Shown: positions 1-5,478 of the stretch, one piece after another
How the letters are laid out: each line of letters begins with the position of its first letter
Numbering within the stretch: position 1 is the first letter of the stretch
Source: CAZEJK01 sp964512045
GTDB taxonomy: Bacteria; Acidobacteriota; Thermoanaerobaculia; Thermoanaerobaculales; Sulfomarinibacteraceae
NCBI GenBank assembly: GCA_964512045.1
Contig: CAZEJK010000324.1
Location: 1 to 5,643, forward strand
Direction of reading: 5' to 3'
Length of the DNA stretch: 5,643 nt
Position numbers and translations under genes: made by a program
Notes under the pieces: generated by a model
The model's input: the letters and a program-made list of their open reading frames with translations, nothing else
Told to the model about the DNA's origin: nothing
The model's database searches: none

Positions 1-191
1 TCCAATCAGGATTCGAAGGCCCGGTCGGTGCGGTCGGCGTCCATGCACGGACCGCGGGCCTCTGGTCCGCATCCGACCTTGCTGCAAGCCCACTCCTGCG
101 GACGGGACGGCCGCATTCCTGTCGCGGGGTGACGGTGGAACTCTCCCAACGCTCTGGGCTCCCACTTGCACAGAACGAGGAGCACGAAGCC

Positions 192-200
192 GAAGGGAGA
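192..200 (+). promoter_or_regulatory. Ribosome binding site of the secreted-protein gene
   Basis: GAAGGGAGA lies five bases before ATG 206 and fixes that start over the open frame further upstream. No convincing -35/-10 pair is visible in the 1-190 stretch. That stretch has only a small hairpin, CGGACC (48-53) with GGTCCG (64-69), and no T-run. Confidence 0.7.
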
Positions 201-205
201 CCATC

Positions 206-1027
206 ATGCGACAGATCACCACGACCCAGGCATTTCGTTGGTTGGCCGGAGCACTCGGACTGTGTGCAGTGCTGTGCAGCGCGTCCTTTGCCGACGGGGC
301 ACGCGACGGAATGGTGTCCCTCGAGGTGCTGGTGGACGGACGGTCGCTCGAGGAGCACGCGGCCCGTGGCACGATGTACATCGAAGCGCTCGAAGGACGT
401 GAGTACGCTCTGCGGGTCCGTAACCACACGGGATCGCGAGTGGCGGTGGCCCTGTCGGTGGACGGGCTGAACACGATCGATGCGAAGCGCTCGTCGGCGT
501 GGGACGCATCCAAGTGGGTGATCGGGCCGTACGGTTCGATCACCATCGAAGGCTGGCAGACCGGCCCCGAGACTGCGCGGCGGTTCTTCTTCACCTCCGA
601 GACGCACTCCTACGGCGCGTGGCTCGGCGAGACCGACAACCTCGGGGTGATCAGCGCGGTGCTGTTCCGCGAGCGGTCGCCTCGTTGGGATCTCCTGGGG
701 CGCGACACAGAGCGACGGAAGAGCGAGCCGAGAGCGGGCGCCGCGGCGCCGCGAGCGCAGTCCGAGAGTGCGGATGGCCTGCGTGACGACGTGGCAGCCA
801 CCGGTATCGGCCGGGAGACCGGACACCGTGTGCGCCGAGTCCACCTCGAGCTCGAGCGGCAGCCGGCAGGTGTGGTCACGCTACGTTACGAGTACCGTCC
901 GCAGCTGGTCGCTCTCGGCGTCCTGCCGCCGGAGACCGATCCCGAGCTGCCGTGGCGGCGCGAGCTGGCGTCGGGCTTCGAGGGTTTCGAGTTCGCTCCG
1001 GATCCGTACCGTGATGGACGACGGTGA
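206..1027 (+). CDS. Secreted protein of unknown function, 273 residues
   Basis: I do not recognise a named family. The start is supported by an SD-like GAAGGGAGA (192-200) five bases before ATG 206, and by the typical signal peptide that follows. That peptide has an Arg-containing N-region, a hydrophobic core at about residues 13-28 and a likely cleavage after Ser-Phe-Ala29. There is no good lipobox, because Cys20 and Cys24 are preceded by Leu. The mature N-terminal half (about 36-155) looks like a compact beta-rich domain, with stretches such as LRVRNHTG (69-76), VALSVDGLN (81-89), KWVIGPYGSITIEGWQ (103-118) and ARRFFFT (124-130). A charged, Ala/Arg/Ser-rich linker (about 165-197) joins it to a C-terminal segment containing VTLRYEYRPQLVALGVLPP (224-242). 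The two-part build suggests a periplasmic or exported binding or structural role, which is inference only. It is convergent with the ferredoxin gene. The reading frame stays open upstream to the window edge, but that sequence is Arg/Cys/Pro-rich and not protein-like. Confidence 0.82.
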   Translation: MRQITTTQAFRWLAGALGLCAVLCSASFADGARDGMVSLEVLVDGRSLEEHAARGTMYIEALEGREYALRVRNHTGSRVAVALSVDGLNTIDAKRSSAWDASKWVIGPYGSITIEGWQTGPETARRFFFTSETHSYGAWLGETDNLGVISAVLFRERSPRWDLLGRDTERRKSEPRAGAAAPRAQSESADGLRDDVAATGIGRETGHRVRRVHLELERQPAGVVTLRYEYRPQLVALGVLPPETDPELPWRRELASGFEGFEFAPDPYRDGRR

Positions 1028-1049
1028 CGAGGAACCTGCGGGACCGCGG

Positions 1050-1125
1050 TTGCCTCGGTTGCGGGTCGAACGACGAGCGAGGCAATCATCGGCATCGTTG
1101 CCGATGCGACGGCTACCAGTAGCCG
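1050..1125. terminator. Hairpin cluster between convergent genes, possible bidirectional terminator
   Basis: Three successive perfect inverted repeats fill the gap between the plus-strand secreted-protein gene (stop at 1027) and the minus-strand ferredoxin gene (stop at 1113). They are TTGCCTCG (1050-1057) with CGAGGCAA (1078-1085); CATCGGCA (1087-1094) with TGCCGATG (1099-1106), an 8-bp stem with a 4-base loop; and CGGCTAC (1110-1116) with GTAGCCG (1119-1125), which overlaps the ferredoxin stop codon. None is followed by a clear T-run, so intrinsic termination is inferred from position and stem quality. Confidence 0.5.
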
Positions 1126-1427
1126 GCCGTGATCGTCACCGGGCCCTGGACCTTCGCCACACAGGCGACACGCTCGGCGGTTCCCGAGCCCATGACCCGC
1201 AGGAGCTTGCGTTCGGGCTCGGTGATCGGCGACAGGTTGTCGGCGCCTGCCATGACCTCCACCTTGCACCACCCGCAGATCGCTTGACCGTCGCACGAGC
1301 AGCCGAGGGGCAGCACGGCCATTCGGGTGGCCTCGTACAGGGTCGTCCCAAGAGGGACATCAATCCTGCGGTGGAACGGCTCGAAGGTGACGGTTGCCGT
1401 GGCGACCTCGACCGGTGCTGTGGTCAA
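1113..1427 (-). CDS. [2Fe-2S] ferredoxin, adrenodoxin-like cysteine spacing
   Basis: This is a small soluble electron carrier of about 104 residues if it starts at TTG 1427. The cluster motif is visible as Cys45-x5-Cys51-x2-Cys54 (within CSCDGQAICGWC, residues 43-54) with the fourth ligand Cys89 in RVACVAKVQG. An extra Cys43 precedes the motif. The C-x5-C-x2-C spacing is that of adrenodoxin/bacterial VapU-type ferredoxins and of the ferredoxin domain at the N-terminus of corrinoid-activating (RACo-like) proteins. The following LSPITEPERKLL stretch (65-76) is typical of the latter group. There is no other domain, so this is a stand-alone carrier whose redox partner is not in the window. The start is uncertain. 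No ATG exists near the domain start: the first in-frame ATG (1517) would overlap the ompW gene by 86 bases and add an Arg/Cys/Trp-rich, shadow-like N-terminus. TTG 1427 follows the ompW stop by four bases, with GGAG of the preceding gene upstream, which fits translational coupling. CTG 1430 and TTG 1448 are alternatives. Confidence 0.88.
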   Translation of the reverse strand: MTTAPVEVATATVTFEPFHRRIDVPLGTTLYEATRMAVLPLGCSCDGQAICGWCKVEVMAGADNLSPITEPERKLLRVMGSGTAERVACVAKVQGPVTITAGYW

Positions 1428-1431
1428 CAGC

Positions 1432-2085
1432 CTACAGGCTCCAGGCAAGTCCCAGTCCGAACACCCACGGGTTGACGTCCACCTCGACCACGTCGAGCAG
1501 GCCTGTCGGGTTCTCACGCAGCTCCACGTCGGTGGTCATGTCGATGTACTTCAGATCGAAGTTGAGCGACCAGGTCCTGCCGAGGGCGATGTCGGTGCCG
1601 ATCTGACCCACGAAGCCGAACGAAGGATCGAAGTCGAACTCCTTGAGGCCCAGGTCGCGCATGGCGTTGGACAGGTCGTAGCCGTAGAACGCCGTGTAGT
1701 TGATCCCGGCGCCGACATACGGCGAGAACATACTCTCGAGATCGAAGTGGTATTGCAACGTCAGAGTCGGAGAAAAGGTCCATGCATCTCCGGCGTCGAG
1801 CCCGCCGATCAAACCTCCGGATGTTTCGAACTGATGTTTCGCAGTGAATACGGACAGCTCGAGCCCCCAGTTCCGGGCGAATCGCATGGTCAGATCCAGC
1901 TCGGGCGCCACTGCGGAGTCAACCGAAACAGTGCTGCCAGTGCCGGCGATTGCGTTCGAGCTATCGTCCGGTGAGACCGAGATTATGCGCGTTCTGACGA
2001 TCCAGTTTCCATCGGTCTGGGCATCGACGATGCACGGAGAAACGATCACCACCAGGGCCAAAAGGACACAGCTGCGACGGATCAT
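1432..2085 (-). CDS. ompW: OmpW-family outer-membrane beta-barrel protein
   Basis: OmpW-family proteins are eight-stranded barrels with a hydrophobic channel, implicated in passage of small hydrophobic compounds; AlkL is a relative. The 217-residue protein begins with a signal peptide (Arg3-Arg4, hydrophobic core about 6-20, likely cleavage after Val-Asp-Ala22). Family landmarks are NWIVRTRIISVSPDD near the mature N-terminus (27-41), NWGLEL (72-77), SPYVGAGINYTAFY (121-134), a FVGQIGTDIAL segment (158-168), LKYIDMTTDVEL (178-189) and a C-terminal DVNPWVFGLGLAWSL strand. Together these run in the same order as Escherichia coli OmpW. The start is ATG 2085, not the ATG 24 bases upstream, because AAAGGGAG (2099-2092) sits at ideal spacing and the signal peptide begins there. 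One oddity is that the last residue is Leu rather than the aromatic residue usual for the outer-membrane insertion signal. It probably heads a two-gene unit with the downstream ferredoxin. Confidence 0.92.
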   Translation of the reverse strand: MIRRSCVLLALVVIVSPCIVDAQTDGNWIVRTRIISVSPDDSSNAIAGTGSTVSVDSAVAPELDLTMRFARNWGLELSVFTAKHQFETSGGLIGGLDAGDAWTFSPTLTLQYHFDLESMFSPYVGAGINYTAFYGYDLSNAMRDLGLKEFDFDPSFGFVGQIGTDIALGRTWSLNFDLKYIDMTTDVELRENPTGLLDVVEVDVNPWVFGLGLAWSL

Positions 2086-2091
2086 TGTCGA

Positions 2092-2099
2092 CTCCCTTT
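2092..2099 (-). promoter_or_regulatory. Ribosome binding site of the ompW-like gene
   Basis: On the minus strand AAAGGGAG is followed by six bases and ATG 2085. It decides the start against the upstream in-frame ATG at 2109, which would add eight charged residues in front of the signal peptide. Confidence 0.85.
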
Positions 2100-2107
2100 C
2101 ACGGTCC

Positions 2108-2196
2108 ATCGGGTGATCTGTGAGAGCGTGTTATGCAGCATCTCACCTGTCTCCCGAGGGATCTGCAGGACGTTCACCCTCGTTATCGGACCCGAT
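2108..2196 (-). promoter_or_regulatory. Structured 5' leader of the ompW-like gene: candidate three-way-junction cis-regulatory RNA
   Basis: Read as minus-strand RNA, AUCGGGU (2196-2190) pairs perfectly with ACCCGAU (2114-2108), and two hairpins lie inside this closing stem. The first is CGAGGG (2182-2177) with CCCUCG (2160-2155). The second is GUGAGA (2146-2141) with UCUCAC (2125-2120), extendable by GC/GC across a bulged U. The junction linkers are seven, eight and five bases. The two hairpin loops contain complementary UGCAG (2167-2163) and CUGCA (2138-2134), so a loop-loop contact is possible. The SD starts nine bases after the closing stem. No known riboswitch consensus is recognised, and the purine-riboswitch-like shape is an analogy only. 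Pairings are seen in the sequence; function is inferred and could be chance in GC-rich DNA. Confidence 0.35.
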
Positions 2197-2205
2197 CATG
2201 GGGGC

Positions 2206-2232
2206 AGTTTACCATGAGTCTTTGCGACCCAA
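2206..2232 (-). promoter_or_regulatory. Putative sigma70-type promoter of the ompW-like gene
   Basis: On the minus strand there is a -10 element TAAACT (2211-2206) preceded by TGG (2214-2212), an extended -10. A -35-like TTGGGT (2232-2227) sits upstream with a short 15-base spacer. The expected transcription start, near 2199, is only about three bases before the outer stem of the folded leader, giving a 5' untranslated region of about 115 bases. The short spacer and imperfect -35 keep the call tentative. Confidence 0.38.
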
Positions 2233-2480
2233 AGCTCCGCATCTTCGAAAAGCCAAAGCAAGAGCTCAGAGGTGAGAGTTCAGCGTGCAGAATGCCACTC
2301 ACCCTCCCCCAGAGCCTGCTCTGCGAGCTTCAGGGTCGAACGGTGTTGGAGGCATGCGCTCGCGCTGTACTTCTTCTCACTGAGACGCGTGAGCTTCGAG
2401 AAGGGCTACAGGATCTCGAAGGGGAAAGCGGAGCGATGCCGCTGCGACTGGCCCCAACTGCCGAGCCTGCAACAGACCGG
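2233..2480. other. Non-coding gap between the CPHC gene and the ompW promoter, with several inverted repeats
   Basis: No convincing gene is seen. On the strand of the flanking genes there are adjacent perfect stems: CTTCGAGA (2394-2401) with TCTCGAAG (2414-2421), CTCAC (2376-2380) with GTGAG (2389-2393), and CAGAGC (2310-2315) with GCTCTG (2318-2323). An alternative pairing, CTTCTC (2373-2378) with GAGAAG (2398-2403), would exclude the first two. They may form the 3' end of the glgP transcript or an unrecognised RNA. No T-run follows any of the stems. A 41-codon stop-to-stop stretch (2405-2283, minus) follows the CPHC gene in frame, but it has no start codon or SD. Confidence 0.3.
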
Positions 2481-2792
2481 TTAATCGAGATCGATGTCCC
2501 TCAGCGGCGGCTTCTCGGAGTCCTCCGGTTTCGAGTCCAGCAAACGCTTGAACTTGTCCGCCAGGATCTGCTCGCGGTTCTTCTCCTCACGCATCGCTTC
2601 ATGGAGCCGGCTTTCAGCCCGTTGCTTGTCACTTTCGAGCTGACGGAGCCGGGCTTCAAAGTCGACCGCGTTCGGAGCGTTTGCGGGGGTCTCGTGGTGC
2701 ACCACGACCTCGGCCGCACGATCGATCGTCAGTATTGCCGAGCAGTGTGGACAGGTGACGGTGATCGTGTTGTCGTTCGAGTCTGCGCTCAT
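2481..2792 (-). CDS. Small CPHC zinc-binding-like, coiled-coil protein, 103 residues
   Basis: I do not know a named family. The N-terminal part (about 8-33) has ITVTCPHCSAILTIDRAAEVVVHHE, which looks like half of a zinc ribbon: Cys14-x2-Cys17 in two short strands, with His32 and His33 the only visible candidates for the remaining ligands. Residues 44-85 are strongly charged and helical (FEARLRQLESDKQRAESRLHEAMREEKNREQILADKFKRLL), a probable coiled coil, and the tail is acidic (about 86-103). There is no signal peptide or membrane segment, so it is probably cytosolic. The start is ATG 2792, preceded by AAGGAGAG (2805-2798) at five bases; this lies in the 25-base gap after the glgP stop, so the gene is almost certainly co-transcribed with glgP. 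The open frame extends upstream into glgP, but that part is a shadow. A role in oligomerisation or nucleic-acid binding is possible but unproven. Confidence 0.85.
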   Translation of the reverse strand: MSADSNDNTITVTCPHCSAILTIDRAAEVVVHHETPANAPNAVDFEARLRQLESDKQRAESRLHEAMREEKNREQILADKFKRLLDSKPEDSEKPPLRDIDLD

Positions 2793-2797
2793 CTCGA

Positions 2798-2805
2798 CCT
2801 CTCCT
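2798..2805 (-). promoter_or_regulatory. Ribosome binding site of the CPHC protein gene
   Basis: AAGGAGAG on the minus strand ends five bases before ATG 2792. It lies inside the 25-base gap after the glgP stop codon and picks this start over the longer frame that overlaps glgP. Confidence 0.8.
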
Positions 2806-2817
2806 TGCATTACGACC

Positions 2818-5379
2818 TCAGGCCCACAGAAGTCGTCCCATCTCGTACTTCGTGGCGAGCAGCTCGTGGAACGGGATGATTCGAATCCCGAGGCCGTGGT
2901 TGCCGGTAGCGGTGCAGCTGTAGGTGCCCGAGAACCGGTACCGACCGTTGTCAGATGCCTCGGCGGGTTGCATCTCCACCGTCTGACCGTTCCGGATTCG
3001 ACGGTACTCGTCCAGCGGGCCGACGTACATCTCCACCAGCACGTCCTGGGGGCGGAGCTGGCCGAGCTGGACCACCGCACTGACGTTGACCTCGTCGCCG
3101 ACGGTGAGCCCGGAGCGCAGGTCGCGGTCCGGCGCCGCGCTCTCGATTGCGACGGAGGACCAGTGCCGGGCCACGTGCCGACGCCAGTCGGACATGGTGC
3201 GGGCCAGCTCGAACTCGTTTGCGGCGAGCCGTTGGTAGTGGTCCTTGGCCGGGAGGTAGAACTTCTCGCAGTACTCCCGCAGCATCCGGTCCGTGCTGAA
3301 GTACGGCACCAGCTGGCGGAGGGATGTCTTCATCATGGCGATCCACTCCCGTGGCAGGTGGTCACGTCCGCGGGTGTAGAACATCGGGACCACCGCGTCC
3401 TCGAGCAGCGCGTACAGGGCGTGGGCCTCGATGTCATCCTGGTACGTGGGGTCGGTGTACTCCTCGCCATGGCCGATCGCCCAGCCGACGTTCGGGGTGT
3501 ACCCTTCCGCCCACCATCCGTCGAGGATCGACAGGTTGAGCCCGCCGTTGGCAGCCACCTTCATCCCCGACGTGCCGCTGGCCTCCATCGGACGGCGCGG
3601 AGTGTTGAGCCAGACGTCGACACCCTGCACCAGGTATCGGGCCACGTTCATGTTGTAGTTCTCCAGAAAGACGATCCGGTGACGGACGTCGTTCTGGCGG
3701 GCAAAGTGGATGATGTCCCGGATCAGCTCCTTGCCGGCGTCGTCATGCGGGTGGGCCTTGCCCGCGAAGATGATCTGCAGCGGACGGTCCTGATCGGTCA
3801 GGAGACGGCGCAGCCGCTCGCGGTCATGGAAGAGCAGGGTGGCGCGCTTGTAGGTGGCAAAACGGCGTGCGAAGCCGATGGTCAGAGCCTCCGGATCGAG
3901 GACCTCGTCGGCGTCCATGATCTCGTGCTGCGAGGCCCCTCGTTCGATGAGCTGCTCGCGCAGGCGGCGGCGCGCGAACGCCACCAGGCGCTCGCGACGT
4001 CGCTCGTGCGTGCGCCACAGCTCGGAGTTCGGGATCCGCTCGACGCCCTTCCACGAGTCCGGGCTCGAGGTCTCGTTGATCCACGCGGAGCCCAGGTAGC
4101 GATCGAACAGACCGGCCATGTCGGCGCTGATCCACGACCGCAGGTGGACACCGTTGGTCACGTGGCCGATCGGGATCTCATCGAGGGGAAAGCCCTCGTA
4201 CGCGTTGGCCACCATGGCGCGGGTCACCTTCGCGTGCAGCTTCGAAACACCGTTGATGAACGTCGACGTCTTGCCGGCCATGATCGCCATGTTGAACGGC
4301 TGGCTGCTGTCTCCTGGGTCCCTGCGGCCCAGGCGCAGGAGATCATCCAGGCTCATCCCGAGCTCCTTGACGTAGGCGGAGAAGTACTTCGTCATCAGGT
4401 CCACCGGGAAGATGTCGAAACCTGCTGGCACCGGCGTATGGGTGGTGAACACGTTGCCGCCGCCGGTGGCCACGCGCGCCTCACGGAAGCTCAGGTTGTG
4501 GGTGAGCATCGCGAGCCGGATCCGCTCGAGGCCGAGGAACGCGGCGTGCCCCTCGTTGATGTGATGGACCTTGGGGTGGATCCCCATCGCGTGCAGGGCG
4601 CGGATTCCGCCGATGCCGAGGACGATCTCCTGCTGGATCCTGAGCTCCTGATCACCGCCGTAGAGCTGGTCGGTGATGTTCTGGTCCTCGCGGCTGTTCT
4701 CGGGCAGGTTGGTGTCCAGCAAGAACAAAGACGTTCGTCCGATCTTGCACTGCCAGACCTGGATATGCAGCTCCCGACCGGGGAAGGGGAGCGTGATCCG
4801 CAGCCAGTCCCCGTTGCCGTCGGTCACCCGCTGGATCGGCAACGTGAAGAAGTCGTTGGTCGGGTTGCGCTCCTGCTGCCAGCCATCGGCGTTCAGGTAC
4901 TGCTCGAAGTAGCCCTTCTGGAAGAGCAGGCTGACGCCGACCAGTGGGAGCCCCAGATCGCTGGACGACTTCATGTGGTCACCGGACAGCACGCCGAGGC
5001 CACCGGAGTAGAGCGGGAGGCACTCGGTCAGACCGAACTCCATCGAGAAGTACGCGATGTACGGTCCCTCGGAGTCATCATGATGGCGCGAGAACCACGT
5101 CTCGGCCTGTTGATAACGGTGGAACTCGTCGAGCACCCGCTCCAAGAACTCGAGGAAGGTCGCGTCCGAGGCGAGATCGTTCAGGGTCTTCTGACCGAGA
5201 GAGTTCAGCAGGAGAACGGGGTTGTGCCCTGTCGTCTCCCACAGCACATCGTCGATCCGGCGGAACAGGTCCATGGCGATCGGGTTCCAGGTCCACCAGA
5301 GGTTGTTGGCGAGATCGCGCAGAGGCTCGAGTGGCTTCGGCAGGTTGGCCTCGACACGGAACTCCAGCAGCTTTCGCAT
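2818..5379 (-). CDS. glgP: Alpha-glucan (glycogen/maltodextrin) phosphorylase
   Basis: GlgP is a cytosolic GT35 enzyme that uses phosphate to release glucose-1-phosphate from the non-reducing ends of alpha-1,4-glucans. The 853-residue protein has the layout of the Thermotoga/Thermus-type branch. An N-terminal DUF3417-like region (about 9-95, with LANNLWWTWNP at 23-33) is followed by the phosphorylase core, with AYFSMEFGLTECLPLYSGGLGVLSGDH (109-135) and FTTHTPVPAGFD (311-322). The phosphate/PLP region is ARRFATYKRA (504-513), where Arg506 and Lys511 match Arg569 and Lys574 of muscle phosphorylase. The PLP-binding lysine is Lys607 in EASGTSGMK. A C-terminal beta-rich region (about 750-853) ending in GRLLWA is usual in this branch. 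All expected active-site motifs seem intact. The start is ATG 5379 because GGAGG (5389-5385) lies five bases upstream; the open frame to 5478 and an ATG at 5391 are less likely. It heads a unit with the CPHC gene. Confidence 0.97.
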   Translation of the reverse strand: MRKLLEFRVEANLPKPLEPLRDLANNLWWTWNPIAMDLFRRIDDVLWETTGHNPVLLLNSLGQKTLNDLASDATFLEFLERVLDEFHRYQQAETWFSRHHDDSEGPYIAYFSMEFGLTECLPLYSGGLGVLSGDHMKSSSDLGLPLVGVSLLFQKGYFEQYLNADGWQQERNPTNDFFTLPIQRVTDGNGDWLRITLPFPGRELHIQVWQCKIGRTSLFLLDTNLPENSREDQNITDQLYGGDQELRIQQEIVLGIGGIRALHAMGIHPKVHHINEGHAAFLGLERIRLAMLTHNLSFREARVATGGGNVFTTHTPVPAGFDIFPVDLMTKYFSAYVKELGMSLDDLLRLGRRDPGDSSQPFNMAIMAGKTSTFINGVSKLHAKVTRAMVANAYEGFPLDEIPIGHVTNGVHLRSWISADMAGLFDRYLGSAWINETSSPDSWKGVERIPNSELWRTHERRRERLVAFARRRLREQLIERGASQHEIMDADEVLDPEALTIGFARRFATYKRATLLFHDRERLRRLLTDQDRPLQIIFAGKAHPHDDAGKELIRDIIHFARQNDVRHRIVFLENYNMNVARYLVQGVDVWLNTPRRPMEASGTSGMKVAANGGLNLSILDGWWAEGYTPNVGWAIGHGEEYTDPTYQDDIEAHALYALLEDAVVPMFYTRGRDHLPREWIAMMKTSLRQLVPYFSTDRMLREYCEKFYLPAKDHYQRLAANEFELARTMSDWRRHVARHWSSVAIESAAPDRDLRSGLTVGDEVNVSAVVQLGQLRPQDVLVEMYVGPLDEYRRIRNGQTVEMQPAEASDNGRYRFSGTYSCTATGNHGLGIRIIPFHELLATKYEMGRLLWA

Positions 5380-5478
5380 GGTCTCCTCCATCACACGTGA
5401 GAATGTCCTCTTCACGTGGTGACACACAGTGCTCAGTGTAGCAAGCCTGACAACCGTGGTCGGTGGTACGCTCCCCAC
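5380..5478. promoter_or_regulatory. Divergent promoter region between glgP and the NRDE gene, with CACGTG palindromes
   Basis: This 99-base divergent gap contains CACGTG at 5394-5399 and 5413-5418. A third copy at 5476-5481 includes the GTG start of the right-hand gene. The first two lie within a longer inverted pair, CACGTGA (5394-5400) and TCACGTG (5412-5418), separated by 11 bases. A possible glgP -10 is TACACT on the minus strand (5440-5435), without a good -35; if it is used, the first two palindromes lie in the early glgP leader, a position suited to repression. For the plus strand only a poor TACGCT (5467-5472) is seen, which would imply a nearly leaderless transcript. The repeats are seen; operator function is inferred. 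Confidence 0.4.
5383..5389 (-). promoter_or_regulatory. Ribosome binding site of glgP
   Basis: GGAGGAG on the minus strand directly precedes ACC and ATG 5379. It decides the MRKLLEF start. The alternative ATG at 5391 overlaps the SD and would add four residues. Confidence 0.8.

Noticed and set aside
1..25. TTCGAATCC (minus strand) resembling a tRNA T-loop at the window edge
   Set aside because: The base before TTCGAAT is C, not G, and the flanking five bases on each side do not form a T-stem; no acceptor or anticodon arm follows.
1..205. Open frames in the left leader that might be the end of an upstream gene
   Set aside because: All three plus-strand frames are Arg/Pro/Cys-rich without motifs or good starts; the frame joined to the secreted protein is better explained by the ATG at 206 with its SD and signal peptide.
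1428..1517. Ferredoxin start at ATG 1517
   Set aside because: The added residues (MRTRQACSTWSRW...) are the out-of-frame shadow of the ompW 3' end and are not ferredoxin-like.
1327..1974. 215-codon plus-strand open frame opposite ompW and the ferredoxin
   Set aside because: It is antisense to two genes with clear family motifs and has no SD or recognisable domain.
2241..2270. Possible intrinsic terminator ending in TTTT on the minus strand (GGCTTTTCG)
   Set aside because: The only stem in front of it is a three-base AGC/GCT pair, too weak to call.
2133..2879. 248-codon plus-strand open frame across the ompW leader, the gap and the CPHC gene
   Set aside because: It has no SD, no recognisable domain, and is opposite a well-supported gene and signals. 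The composition looks like a shadow. The part over the gap is discussed separately as an unexplained region.
2755..5400. 881-codon plus-strand open frame opposite glgP
   Set aside because: It mirrors an intact, strongly supported GlgP; GC-rich third positions of glgP remove stops on the opposite strand. The translation has no recognisable domain and is Val/Glu/Arg/Leu/Gln-rich as expected of an antisense shadow, and there is no SD before its ATG.
5380..5478. N-terminal extension of GlgP to an ATG at 5478
   Set aside because: The family starts close to MRKLLEF, a strong SD precedes ATG 5379, and the extension would run through the promoter and palindromes.
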